DNA from: CAWJMF01 sp963843945
GTDB lineage: Bacteria > Vulcanimicrobiota > Vulcanimicrobiia > Vulcanimicrobiales > Vulcanimicrobiaceae
Assembly: GCA_963843945.1 (NCBI GenBank)
Contig: CAWJMF010000002.1
Span: forward strand, 620,001 to 684,000
Direction: 5' to 3'
Length of the DNA stretch: 64,000 bases
Notes under the pieces: model-generated
What the model was told of the DNA's origin: nothing
Seen by the model: the letters and a program-made list of their open reading frames with translations, nothing else
The model's database searches: none
Program-made: the position numbers and the translations under genes
In this document: piece after piece, positions 26,642 to 34,946 of the stretch
Layout of the letters: every line of letters starts with the position of its first letter
Position numbering within the stretch: position 1 is the stretch's first letter

Positions 26642-28104
26642 TAGTAGCTTTGCGCGAAGTACGCGCGGACCGTCGCCGGCTCGCCGCACGCCACGCAGAT
26701 CGCGGGAGCCTCGAGCGGATGGAGCGAGCGCGTGGACGCGCTCGTCTCGGCTTTGACGTGCGCCTCGCACGCGGGGCGGTCGCACCAAGGAATGTCGATC
26801 AAGCCGGCGCGGGAGCGCAACAGGCGGTAGAATTCCTCGGCGTCCGTTGCGACGATCGTGTGCGCGTCCAAGAAGCGACGCGCCGACTCGAAAAGGTTCG
26901 CTTGAATCGCGTCGAGCAAGGCGGGGAGCGCGCCGGCGACTTGCGCGACGGGCAACGCGACCTTCGCCCCCGCCTCGCCTTTCGCTAAATCGCGGCGCAC
27001 GACCGTGACGGTTCCGGCGGCGAGGTCCTGCGCGCCGAGCTCGAGCCGCAGCGGAACGCCGCGCATCTCCCAATCGGCGAATTTGTTGCCGGGACGCAGG
27101 TCGCGGACGTCGAGCTTCACGCGCCGTCCCGCGGCCCGCAAGGCGTCGTAAAGTTCGCCGGCCGCCGTCATGACCTCGCTGCTATCGCCTTTTTGAATCG
27201 GGACGATGACCGCTTCGTAGGGCGCCATCTTGGGCGGCAGCCGCAAGCCCCGATCGTCGCCGTGCACCATCAAAAGCGCTCCGAGCATGCGCCACGACAT
27301 GCCCCACGACGTCGTCCACGCGAACTGTAGCGATTGGTCCTCGGCCGCGAACTTGATATCGTAGGCCTTCGAAAAATTCTGGCCTAACTCGTGCGAGGTG
27401 GCGCTCTGCAAGGCCCTCCCGTCGGGCATGAGCGCCTCGATCGAGAAGGTGTGATTCGCGCCCGCAAAACGTTCGCTCGCGCTTTTTTCGCCCTTGAGGA
27501 CGGGGACCCCGCAGACGTTTTCGGCAACGTCCTGGTACACGTCGAGCATGCGTTGGACTTCTTCGGCCGCCTCGGCTTGGGTCGCGTGCGCCGTGTGGCC
27601 TTCTTGCCAGAGAAACTCGAGCGTTCGCAGGAAGGGGCGCGTCCGTTTCTCCCAACGCAGGACGTTCGCCCACTGGTTGATCAGGATCGGGAGATCGCGA
27701 TACGACTGCACCCACTCCGCATACATCGTGCCGATGATGACTTCGGAGGTGGGCCGGATCGCGAGCCGTTCGGTGAGTTTTTCGCCGCCACCCTCGGTAA
27801 CCCACGCGACTTCGGGCGCGAAGCCCTCGACGTGCTCCGCTTCGCGGACGAGCAGACTCTCGGGAATGAGCAGCGGGAAGTATGCGTTCTCGTGGCCCGT
27901 CGCCTTGAAGCGTGCGTCGAGTTCGGCCTGCAGGCGTTCCCACAGCGCGTAGCCGTAGGGCCGCAAAACGAGGCAACCGCGCACCGGGGCGAGCGAAACG
28001 AGCTCCGCCTTGTAACAGACGGCTTGATACCACTCGGAAAGGTCGACCGCTTTGGGCGGGATTTCTTTAACGAGCGGGGTCTGCTCGCGGACGGAATCGG
28101 TCAT
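26641..28104 (-). CDS. proS: Prolyl-tRNA synthetase, type 3 (archaeal/Thermus-like)
   Basis: This is a 487-residue class II synthetase that charges tRNA-Pro. Class II motifs are visible: RPTSEVIIGTMYAEWVQSYRDLP (motif 2 region), then RTRPFLRTLEFLWQEGHTAHAT and TTSWGMSWRMLGALLMVHGDDRGL (motif 3). It lacks the large editing insertion of the E. coli type. It has the C-terminal zinc-type domain with DIPWCDRPACE and ICVACGEP, which marks the archaeal/eukaryotic-style type 3 enzyme also found in some bacteria such as Thermus. ATG 28104 is chosen for the family N-terminus. It diverges from the cobalamin adenosyltransferase gene. Confidence 0.95.
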   Translation of the reverse strand: MTDSVREQTPLVKEIPPKAVDLSEWYQAVCYKAELVSLAPVRGCLVLRPYGYALWERLQAELDARFKATGHENAYFPLLIPESLLVREAEHVEGFAPEVAWVTEGGGEKLTERLAIRPTSEVIIGTMYAEWVQSYRDLPILINQWANVLRWEKRTRPFLRTLEFLWQEGHTAHATQAEAAEEVQRMLDVYQDVAENVCGVPVLKGEKSASERFAGANHTFSIEALMPDGRALQSATSHELGQNFSKAYDIKFAAEDQSLQFAWTTSWGMSWRMLGALLMVHGDDRGLRLPPKMAPYEAVIVPIQKGDSSEVMTAAGELYDALRAAGRRVKLDVRDLRPGNKFADWEMRGVPLRLELGAQDLAAGTVTVVRRDLAKGEAGAKVALPVAQVAGALPALLDAIQANLFESARRFLDAHTIVATDAEEFYRLLRSRAGLIDIPWCDRPACEAHVKAETSASTRSLHPLEAPAICVACGEPATVRAYFAQSY

Positions 28105-28123
28105 GACAAGCCGCAGGTCTTCG

Positions 28124-28147
28124 GCCGAGGAGTTCGCAGTCCTCGGC
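28124..28147. promoter_or_regulatory. Perfect 8-bp dyad between proS and the cobalamin adenosyltransferase
   Basis: GCCGAGGA (28124-28131) and TCCTCGGC (28140-28147) form a perfect inverted repeat with an eight-base spacer, in the middle of the 67-base gap between the divergent starts at 28104 and 28172. The 16-base centre-to-centre spacing fits a dimeric repressor operator. No cobalamin riboswitch is visible in the gap. Confidence 0.4.
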
Positions 28148-28171
28148 AACGCGCGCAGCGAAGCCGCAGCG

Positions 28172-28771
28172 ATGCCGAAACTGACGAGAATCTACACGCG
28201 CACCGGCGACGACGGCACCACCGGGCTCGTCGGAGGCCAGCGCGTCAAGAAGAACGCGCTGCGCATCGACACCTACGGCACGATCGACGAGTTGTCGAGC
28301 GTGATCGGCTTGGCGCGCAGCGCCCTCACGAGCGCCGAAGGGCCTGCGGCCGAGCGCGCCGCTGCGCTGGACGCTTGGCTCGCCTGGACGCAGGACGTCC
28401 TCTTCAATCTCGGCAGCGAGCTGGCCACGTTGCCCAAAGACCGCTGGGAAGGCATGCCGCTGGTCGGCGCCGCCGACGCCGCCGCGCTCGAGCGCGCCAT
28501 CGACCGCGCCCAAGCCGACCTCGAACCGCTCGCGAACTTCATCCACCCGGGCGGCTCGCAAGCCGGCGCGTTTCTGCATCTTGCGCGCACCGTGGCGCGC
28601 CGCGCCGAGCGGCTGATGGTGACGCTGGCCGAATCGGAATCGATTTCGTCTGAAAGCGCGCGGTATCTCAACCGCCTCTCCGACGCCCTGTTCGTCTGGT
28701 CGCGCTGGATCAACGCAGCGTTCGGCACGCCCGAACATCTCTGGAATGCAAAAACTGCCCCTCCGGCGTAA
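28172..28771 (+). CDS. Cob(I)alamin adenosyltransferase, PduO/MMAB type
   Basis: This 199-residue ATP:cob(I)alamin adenosyltransferase attaches the 5'-deoxyadenosyl group to cobalamin. Family marks are the N-terminal RIYTRTGDDGTTGLVGGQRVKK phosphate-binding loop, DTYGTIDELSSVIGLARS, the trimer-active-site FIHPGGSQAGAFLHLARTVARRAER, and YLNRLSDALFVWSR near the end. ATG 28172 gives exactly the family N-terminus. The downstream permease starts ten bases after its stop, so both probably share a transcript. No B12-dependent mutase is visible in this window. Confidence 0.95.
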   Translation: MPKLTRIYTRTGDDGTTGLVGGQRVKKNALRIDTYGTIDELSSVIGLARSALTSAEGPAAERAAALDAWLAWTQDVLFNLGSELATLPKDRWEGMPLVGAADAAALERAIDRAQADLEPLANFIHPGGSQAGAFLHLARTVARRAERLMVTLAESESISSESARYLNRLSDALFVWSRWINAAFGTPEHLWNAKTAPPA

Positions 28772-28780
28772 CCACGCGGG

Positions 28781-30301
28781 ATGCCGGAGCCGGACAAGGG
28801 CGACTCGTTCGTAGGGAGGCTGTTTTCCACGACGTCGCTGGAGTCGCTGCGCGACGCATCGCGTCCGGCGGTCCTGCGCCGCGCGCTCCGCGCCCGCGAC
28901 TTGATCGCGGTTGGCCTCGGAACGATGATCGGCGGCGGCATCTTCACGACGATCGGCCCGGGTGTCAAACAGGCCGGACCCGCGATCATCCTGGCCTTCG
29001 TCCTAGCCGGACTCGCTTCGTTCTTCGCGGCGCTGTGCTATGCCGAACTAGGCGCGATGGTTCCCATCGCCGGAAGCGCCTACACGTACGCCTATGCGAC
29101 GCTGGGCCAACTGGTGGCCTGGATCATCGGCTTCAGCCTGATTTTCGAGTATGGCGTCTCCGCGGCCCCGGTGGCGCAGCAGTTCTCGTCGGCCTTTCAG
29201 GGCCTCCTCAAGTCGTTCGGTTTCGCCTTGCCGGCCTGGGCTCAGACCTCCAATCTGATCTACGATCCGCACGCCTGGTGGAACGTCGCGAAGTGGGATT
29301 TCGCCCACTCGCAGTACGACGTCGTCGGCGCGCTGTTCGTGTTGCTTCTGTCGGTGCTGCTGTCGCTCGGCATCCGCGAGACCGCCGCGGCGAACAACAC
29401 GTTCGTCGTGCTGAAGATCGGGGCGCTTATCGTCTTCGTCATCGCGGGTGCCGCACTGTTCCACCCGCAGAATCTCGTCCCGTTCGCGCCGCTCGGCTGG
29501 GGCAGTCTCACGCCTTTTTCGGGCGGTAACGGTCCCGGCATCGTGCCGGCGGCGGCGCTGGTCTTCTTCTCGTACATCGGCTTCGACGCTGCGACGACGA
29601 CCGCCGAGGAGACGCGCGTGCCCCAGCGCGACATTCCGATCGGGGTGATCGGCTCGCTTTTGATCGGAACGGTTATCTACTGCACGGTCGCGGTCGTCCT
29701 CGTCGGCATCGTGCCCTGGCAGCAGGTCGATCAGAACGCCGCGCTCGCCGCAGCCGTGCGACCGCTGCACAATCCCTTCGTCAACCTGGCGATCACGATC
29801 GGCGTGATCGCGGGCACGACCAGCGTCGCGCTGACGTCATTGCTCGGGCAGACGCGCATCTTCTACGTCATGGCGCGCGACCGGATGCTGCCGCCGTTCG
29901 TGGCGCGCATCAACCCGCGCACGAGGACTCCGGCGCTCATGACGATGATCACGGGCTTGGCCGTCGCGGTGCTGACGCTGATCGTGCCGCTCATCGTCTT
30001 GATCGACTTGGTCAGCATCGGAACGCTCTTCGCCTTCGCGGTGGTCTGCGCCGGCGTCATCTATTTGCGCTACAAGCGGCCGGACATTCCGCGGCCGTTC
30101 CGTTCGCCGTTCGTTCCGCTCTTCCCGATACTCGGAATCGGCCTCGCGATGTTCATCGCCGTCTACGGGCTCACGACGCTGACCTGGGTCAGGTTCGCCG
30201 TCTCGCTGCTGGTCGGCCTCGTAATCTATTTCGCCTACGGCTATCGTCACTCTCGTCCCGAAGAACTCACCTGGTCTGCTGCCGAAGGATACGACCTATG
30301 A
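28781..30301 (+). CDS. APC-family amino acid permease (cationic amino acid transporter-like)
   Basis: This 506-residue permease has 12 or more hydrophobic segments. The APC signature is in helix 1, DLIAVGLGTMIGGGIFTTIGPG, where the unwound GxG segment binds the substrate amino and carboxyl groups. Helix 6 shows FFSYIGFDAATTTAEETRVPQRDIP, and a later segment has TSVALTSLLGQTRIFYVMARDRMLPP. These features place it near the CAT/YfnA subgroup for basic or broad-range amino acids, but the substrate cannot be read. ATG 28781 follows the adenosyltransferase by nine bases. The stop overlaps the Mpo1-like start (ATGA). Confidence 0.92.
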   Translation: MPEPDKGDSFVGRLFSTTSLESLRDASRPAVLRRALRARDLIAVGLGTMIGGGIFTTIGPGVKQAGPAIILAFVLAGLASFFAALCYAELGAMVPIAGSAYTYAYATLGQLVAWIIGFSLIFEYGVSAAPVAQQFSSAFQGLLKSFGFALPAWAQTSNLIYDPHAWWNVAKWDFAHSQYDVVGALFVLLLSVLLSLGIRETAAANNTFVVLKIGALIVFVIAGAALFHPQNLVPFAPLGWGSLTPFSGGNGPGIVPAAALVFFSYIGFDAATTTAEETRVPQRDIPIGVIGSLLIGTVIYCTVAVVLVGIVPWQQVDQNAALAAAVRPLHNPFVNLAITIGVIAGTTSVALTSLLGQTRIFYVMARDRMLPPFVARINPRTRTPALMTMITGLAVAVLTLIVPLIVLIDLVSIGTLFAFAVVCAGVIYLRYKRPDIPRPFRSPFVPLFPILGIGLAMFIAVYGLTTLTWVRFAVSLLVGLVIYFAYGYRHSRPEELTWSAAEGYDL

Positions 30302-30591
30302 CCTTTGAGGAATTCTTGCCCGGCTATCTCGAGGCGCACGCGGATCGCCGCACGCAAGTGATTCACGCCGCCGGAACGATCGCCGGCGTCTCGCTCGCCG
30401 CGGCTGCGGCGCTCAAGCGCAAACCCCGATGGCTGCTGGCCGCGCTGGCCGTCGGCTATCTGCCCGCCTGGATTTCGCATTGGGCGATCGAGGGCAATCA
30501 GCCCAAGACGTTCCGCTACCCGCTGCTCTCGCTGCGCGGCGACTTCGTGATGGCGGGAAGATTGCTCTCGGGGAACCTGCCCGCCCGCTAG
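30298..30591 (+). CDS. Mpo1-like (DUF962) small membrane protein
   Basis: This 97-residue protein carries the DUF962/Mpo1-like pattern: FLPGYLEAHADRRTQVIHAAGT at the start with the conserved His, one or two membrane helices, then AWISHWAIEGNQPKTFRYPLLSLRGDF. In yeast Mpo1 is a dioxygenase of fatty acid alpha-oxidation, using iron bound by His residues. The bacterial function is unproven. Start ATG 30298 overlaps the permease stop (ATGA). Its own stop overlaps the last four bases of a small convergent ORF on the minus strand. Confidence 0.85.
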   Translation: MTFEEFLPGYLEAHADRRTQVIHAAGTIAGVSLAAAAALKRKPRWLLAALAVGYLPAWISHWAIEGNQPKTFRYPLLSLRGDFVMAGRLLSGNLPAR

Positions 30592-30758
30592 CTGCGGAGT
30601 TTGAGGAGCGCGCGCTGGTACATCGCCAGCACGATGTCGAGCGCCGCGACCGGATCCTCGTCGTCGAGACCGCCGATTGCGCTCAGCGTGCGGTCGACCA
30701 GCGCGAAAGCCATCTCGCGATCGTCGTCGTCGGAGTGACCCGAACGCTCGCCGTTCAG
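30588..30758 (-). CDS. Small acidic helical protein (56 aa, or 41 aa from ATG 30713)
   Basis: A minus-strand frame begins at CTG 30758, which overlaps the TGA of the stalk-domain gene by four bases (CTGA), and ends at TAG 30588. It encodes an Asp-rich start (GHSDDDDREM) followed by an amphipathic helix and ends in VLAMYQRALLKLRS. ATG 30713 is an alternative start giving 41 residues. It is supported by its position exactly on the upstream stop codon and by a sensible amphipathic composition. No family is recognised. It might be part of the stalk-domain gene's operon or simply a chance frame. Confidence 0.4.
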   Translation of the reverse strand: MNGERSGHSDDDDREMAFALVDRTLSAIGGLDDEDPVAALDIVLAMYQRALLKLRS

Positions 30759-31237
30759 GGCTGGTCCTGCTGCGCGCCGGCTTCGATCAGGCCGGGGGTC
30801 ATCACGTCGATCTTCGCGTGCGCCCCGTCGTAATGGACTTTCGTATTGAAGGCACGCGCGATCACGCTGAGCGAGACCATCGTGCGGCCGCGCACGGAAA
30901 ACGGGGCGTGCTTGAGCGTCATGCGGTTGCCGTTGAGCGTCGCGACCTTTTCGCCGACTTTCATGTGCAAGGTGTCGTCGGCGCGCGTGAGCTCGATGAG
31001 GCCGCTCTTGGCATCGTAGTTCGTTTCCGCGCCGAGCGTCTCGGCGACCACGCGCAGCGGCACGAAGACTTCGCCCTTCGGCGTCGTGACCGGCGGAACG
31101 TCCGAAAACATCTTCTGCCCGTCGATGCGCAGCGAGGCCGGCGACGAGAGCGAAACCATCGCCGCCGCGACGGCCGAGATCGCGACGGTCGCGAGCAGGC
31201 TGCGCCGGCTAGGGAGTCGCGGCGAGTTGCTTGCCAT
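30755..31237 (-). CDS. Secreted copper-amine-oxidase-like stalk domain protein
   Basis: This 160-residue protein has a signal sequence (SRRSLLATVAISAVAAAMVSL) and a stalk domain of the type found at the N-terminus of copper amine oxidases. The domain shows SDVPPVTTPKGEVFVPLRVVAETLGAE, DDTLHMKVGEKVATLNG, and RGRTMVSLSVIARAFNTKVHYD. The repeated pattern of short strand, constant residues and PLR is the hallmark. Such domains are secreted and probably bind surface polymers. ATG 31237 lies 29 bases inside ispG. A longer frame from 31249 is possible. It has no catalytic copper domain, so it is probably a structural or scaffolding protein. Confidence 0.85.
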   Translation of the reverse strand: MASNSPRLPSRRSLLATVAISAVAAAMVSLSSPASLRIDGQKMFSDVPPVTTPKGEVFVPLRVVAETLGAETNYDAKSGLIELTRADDTLHMKVGEKVATLNGNRMTLKHAPFSVRGRTMVSLSVIARAFNTKVHYDGAHAKIDVMTPGLIEAGAQQDQP

Positions 31238-32372
31238 GCGCGGTCTCATGGATGAAGTCGGGGTACTGATCGGAGATCACTTTCTCGATCTCGACGCGTA
31301 ACGCGCCGAGAAGGTCGGCCTCGGGAAACGTTCCTACTAACTCGCCCTTCCGATAGATCGCGCCCTTCCCCTTGCCCCCCGCGACGCCGACGTCGGCCAT
31401 CTTTGACTCACCTGGCCCATTGACGACGCAACCCATGACCGCGACTTTCACCGGCGCGGTGTATTCCTTGGCAATCAGTTCCACGGCGCGCGCTAATTCG
31501 ACGACTTCGATCTCGGCGCGGCCGCACGACGGGCAAGCCGTAATATCGAAGCCCTTCTCGCGGATTCCGAGCGCTTTGAGAATGCCCCAGCAAACGGGAA
31601 CCTCTTCGACCGGATCGGCCGCCAGCGAGACGCGCAGCGTGTCGCCGATGCCTTCCCAGAGCAGGATGCCCAGGCCGATCGAACTCTTGATGGTTCCTTC
31701 GCGCGGCAGCCCGGCCTCGGTAATGCCGAGGTGCAGCGCGTAGGGCGTATCGCGCTCCGCCAGCTTGCGATCCGCCAAGCGGTAGGCATAGACGGTGGTC
31801 GGCACGTCGTGGGCTTTGAGCGAGATCACGATGTCGGTGTGACCGAGCTCTTCGAGAATCTCGACGTGGCGCAGCGCCGAGAGAACCATCGCCTCGGGCG
31901 TGTGGCCGTACTTTTCCTCGAGATCGCGCGCTAGCGAGCCCATGTTGACGCCGATCCGAATCGGCGTCCCCATGTCTTTGGCCAGCTGAACGACCTCGCG
32001 CGTCTTCGTCCGGTCCGTGATGTTCCCCGGATTGAGGCGCAGTTTCGCGACGCCCGCTTCGAGCGCCGCCAGCGCCATCTTGTGGTCGAAATGGATGTCG
32101 GCGACGATCGGGACGGGCGAACGCGCGACGATGTGCGGCATGCCTGCCGCGTCGGGCGCATCTTTGACCGTGACGCGGACGATCTCACAGCCGGCCATCG
32201 CTAAGCCGTAGATCTGCTCGAGCGTCTTCTCGTAATCGGCCGTATCGGTGGTCGTCATCGATTGAACGGCGACCGGGTGGTCGCCGCCGATCCAAACCTT
32301 CTTCGCGTCTTTCGACCACGACGATTTGTTCTCGAGCAGTACGGGCTTCGATTTCCGGCGCAGGCGAACCAT
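31209..32372 (-). CDS. ispG: 4-hydroxy-3-methylbut-2-enyl-diphosphate synthase (flavodoxin/ferredoxin)
   Basis: This 387-residue IspG (GcpE) converts methylerythritol cyclodiphosphate into HMBPP, the penultimate MEP-pathway step. The signature is the [4Fe-4S] cysteine set: TACPSCGRAEIEV and VMGCVVNGPGESK. Others are GGDHPVAVQSMTTTDTADYE at the start and LRLNPGNITDR. Its length is typical for the single-TIM-barrel bacterial form. ATG 32372 lies five bases after the rseP stop. It belongs to the isoprenoid, lipid and ribosome block, with dxr two genes upstream. Confidence 0.97.
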   Translation of the reverse strand: MVRLRRKSKPVLLENKSSWSKDAKKVWIGGDHPVAVQSMTTTDTADYEKTLEQIYGLAMAGCEIVRVTVKDAPDAAGMPHIVARSPVPIVADIHFDHKMALAALEAGVAKLRLNPGNITDRTKTREVVQLAKDMGTPIRIGVNMGSLARDLEEKYGHTPEAMVLSALRHVEILEELGHTDIVISLKAHDVPTTVYAYRLADRKLAERDTPYALHLGITEAGLPREGTIKSSIGLGILLWEGIGDTLRVSLAADPVEEVPVCWGILKALGIREKGFDITACPSCGRAEIEVVELARAVELIAKEYTAPVKVAVMGCVVNGPGESKMADVGVAGGKGKGAIYRKGELVGTFPEADLLGALRVEIEKVISDQYPDFIHETAHGKQLAATP

Positions 32373-32377
32373 ACGAG

Positions 32378-33532
32378 CTAGAAGACTCCCTTACCGCTGA
32401 CGATGTTTGCGATGTCGTGGAATGCGACGGAAACCATGAGGACCATCAAGACCGCCATGCCGGTCACGTGCACGAGCGCTTCCTTTTCCCGATCGACCGG
32501 GCGTCCGCGCAGCATCTCGGCGAGGATGAAGATCGCCCGGCCCCCGTCGAGTGCCGGAATCGGAAGCAAATTGAAGATGCCGAGCGCAATCGAAATCGCC
32601 GCGGCCAATTGGAAGTACGGACCCCAGCCCATCTCCTGATAGGCCGAGGCGGCGCGCTCCATGCCGATCACGCCGCTGAGCTGCGGACCGCGCTCGATCG
32701 GATGCGCGACGAGATCGCCCAAGGCGCCGATTTGTCCGACCGTCTGATCGCGCATCTCGAGCGCGCCGACCGACAGCGCCTTGAGCGGATCGACGCGCCG
32801 AAAGACCGGCGTGGGGCGAAACCCGATTCGTCCGACGATTTTCCCGCCGTCCATTTCGCCGCGCGGCGTGATGAGAATCGTCGTTTCCTGGCCCTGCCGA
32901 GCGTAGGTCAGATGGAGCGGAACGCCGGCGGAGCGATGGATCTTCTCGACGATCGCGTCGCCGCTATTGTAGCGCACGCCGTCGATCGCGACGATCTCGT
33001 CGCCGATGCGCAACCCGGCTGCCGCGGCGGCCGAGTTCGGAAGGACCGGCCCGATGCGCGCGGTGACTCCGGCCCAGGGTACGCCGAAGGTCGCCGCACC
33101 GATCACGAAAATCGCGTAGGCAAGGACGAGGTTCGCGATCGGACCCGCGACCACGATCGCGAGGCGCTGCCAGGTGGTCTTACTCTGGAAGTTGCCGTCC
33201 TGCGGGGCGGCGCCGGTCTCGCGGAACGCGCGCTGCTGCTCGGCCTCGTTGGTGTGGCCGTCCTCGCCTTGCATCGCGCAGTAGCCGCCGATCGGCAGGA
33301 GGTTCAGCCGGTAGTTGGTGCCGCTGCGCGGCGAAGTCCACTTCAGCAGCGTCGGCCCGAAGCCGACCGCGAAATCGTTGACCCGGACGCCGTTGCGGCG
33401 AGCCACGAAGAAGTGCCCGGCCTCGTGCAACACGACGAGGATCGACAGCATCGTCAAGAAGACGATGATCTCACCGAGCCCCTCGAGGCTGGGGATCGGG
33501 AGCGCGAGCGCGAGCATCAGCGGTAGCATCAT
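32378..33532 (-). CDS. rseP: Site-2 zinc metalloprotease RseP
   Basis: This 384-residue intramembrane protease of the S2P family carries the zinc motif HEAGHF in VVLHEAGHFFVARR and the second metal site NLLPIPALDGGRAIF near the C-terminus. One PDZ domain is visible between (GPVLPNSAAAAAGLRIGDEIVAIDGV). It cleaves membrane-anchored anti-sigma factors, and an ECF sigma/anti-sigma pair is present at 44.6-45.8 kb. Sequence alone cannot show that pair is its substrate. It follows dxr with a 22-base gap and precedes ispG by five bases, the order seen in many bacteria. Confidence 0.95.
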   Translation of the reverse strand: MMLPLMLALALPIPSLEGLGEIIVFLTMLSILVVLHEAGHFFVARRNGVRVNDFAVGFGPTLLKWTSPRSGTNYRLNLLPIGGYCAMQGEDGHTNEAEQQRAFRETGAAPQDGNFQSKTTWQRLAIVVAGPIANLVLAYAIFVIGAATFGVPWAGVTARIGPVLPNSAAAAAGLRIGDEIVAIDGVRYNSGDAIVEKIHRSAGVPLHLTYARQGQETTILITPRGEMDGGKIVGRIGFRPTPVFRRVDPLKALSVGALEMRDQTVGQIGALGDLVAHPIERGPQLSGVIGMERAASAYQEMGWGPYFQLAAAISIALGIFNLLPIPALDGGRAIFILAEMLRGRPVDREKEALVHVTGMAVLMVLMVSVAFHDIANIVSGKGVF

Positions 33533-33554
33533 CTTCCTATTTTCGGTCTTTCCT

Positions 33555-34814
33555 TTAGTTCGCCGCAGCGGCGGAACGCGCCTCGACCGCGGCTAGCGCC
33601 CGGTCCCTGGCGCGGCCGTCGGCCGTCCGCAGGGAGTCGAGCGAGAGCGGTTCGTCGGGGGTGGCCGCCATTGCCAGCCCCACGACCTCGGGGATCTCTC
33701 CGAAGCGAAGCTTCCCCTCTACGAACGCCGCCACGGCGATTTCGTTTGCGGCCGAGAGGGCCGCGGGAACCGTCCCGCCCCGGCGCAGCGCCTCGTAGGC
33801 GAGGTTGAGGCACGGAAAGCGCTCGCCGTCCGGCCGCTGGAACTCCAAGCGAGCGGGCTCGCCGCCCTTCGCCCCCAGCGCCGCCAGGGCGTCCGCCGCT
33901 TCCGGGCGCTCCGGCAGACGATCGGGGTAGGCGAGCGCGTAGCCGATCGGCAGGCGCATGTCGGGAAGCGCGAGCTGCCCTTTGACGTTGCCGTCGCTGA
34001 AGATGACGAAGCCGTGGGCGACGCTCGTGCGGTGAACCAACACGGCGATCCGTTCGCCCGGCACCCCGAAGAGCCGGCTCGCCTCGATCACTTCTAACCC
34101 CTTGTTCATGAGCGAAGCTGAATCGACGGTATTCTTCGTGCCCATCTGCCAAGTTGGATGGCGCAAGGCGTCGGCCAGCGAGGCATTGTGGATCGCGGGC
34201 GCGTCGAGTTCCCAAAAGGGGCCGCCCGACGCCGTCAGCACCAACGTTGCGATGCGCTCGCGCGGCTCGCCGACCAGACACTGGAAGATCGCGCTGTGCT
34301 CGGAGTCGACGGGAATGAGTTCCGCGCCGCTGGCCGCCGCCGCCGCAACCAGAAGCTCGCCGGCCGCCACGATCAACTCTTTGTTCGCGACCGCGATGCG
34401 CTTGCCGCGTTCGACCGCCGCAAAGACTGCGTCGAACGCGACCGCGCCGTCGGTTGCAGCCAAGACGACGTCCGCCCCGCTCTCCGCCGCGACCATCAGG
34501 AGTCCTGCGGCACCGTTCGCGACTTGCGTCGCGGCGGGCAAGGCGAGACGCAGCGCTTCGGCGGCATTGACGTCCTCGCACGCGACGAAGTCCGGGGCGA
34601 AACGGCGCGCCTGCGCTAGCAGCTCGGCGGTCCGCTTTCCGGCCGCCAATCCGACGACGCGGAAACGATCTGGATGCCGTTCGATGACGTCGAGCGCTTG
34701 CGTTCCAATCGACCCCGTCGACCCCAGGATGGCGATTTTTTTGATGGGGGAAGAGCTCGTTTTAATGGGGGGTTGCCCCCCAAACCCCCGGTGCGGACTC
34801 CCGCACCGGTCCAC
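33555..34814 (-). CDS. dxr: 1-deoxy-D-xylulose-5-phosphate reductoisomerase
   Basis: This enzyme makes 2-C-methylerythritol 4-phosphate from DXP with NADPH. The core begins at KKIAILGSTGSIGTQALDVIE and continues with ELIPVDSEHSAIFQCL, and the SASLMNKGLEVIEASRLFG metal/substrate region is intact. The length is about 396 residues from the GST motif. The start is unclear. Canonical GTG 34814 (used here) or GTG 34844 would translate through two GC-rich hairpins. An ATT at 34766 or ATC just before KKIAIL would fit the family length better but is non-canonical. Confidence 0.93.
   Translation of the reverse strand: MDRCGSPHRGFGGQPPIKTSSSPIKKIAILGSTGSIGTQALDVIERHPDRFRVVGLAAGKRTAELLAQARRFAPDFVACEDVNAAEALRLALPAATQVANGAAGLLMVAAESGADVVLAATDGAVAFDAVFAAVERGKRIAVANKELIVAAGELLVAAAAASGAELIPVDSEHSAIFQCLVGEPRERIATLVLTASGGPFWELDAPAIHNASLADALRHPTWQMGTKNTVDSASLMNKGLEVIEASRLFGVPGERIAVLVHRTSVAHGFVIFSDGNVKGQLALPDMRLPIGYALAYPDRLPERPEAADALAALGAKGGEPARLEFQRPDGERFPCLNLAYEALRRGGTVPAALSAANEIAVAAFVEGKLRFGEIPEVVGLAMAATPDEPLSLDSLRTADGRARDRALAAVEARSAAAAN
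34767..34809. repeat. Two adjacent GC-rich hairpins in front of dxr
   Basis: GGGGGG-TTG-CCCCCC (34767-34772 with 34776-34781) is followed seven bases later by a nine-base-pair stem, CCGGTGCGG with CCGCACCGG (34788-34796 and 34801-34809). They sit between the cdsA stop (34947) and the dxr coding core. They look like a short dispersed hairpin repeat or an mRNA element. No long T tract follows on either strand, so termination is not implied. Confidence 0.5.
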
Positions 34815-34946
34815 GGGCGTACCGCCATTTGCGCGGCGGGTCACCGACCCGCTGCGCGCAAAGGACGTTGAAGTTTCTCAAGCACGGCACGGGTGGAGTA
34901 CTTGTGGCCTTGGCTTCCGATTACCCCCGTTCGGTGCGGGGCGCGA

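Noticed and set aside
27391..28653. Plus-strand frame crossing proS and the adenosyltransferase
   Set aside because: Overlaps two certain genes in another frame; no domain seen.
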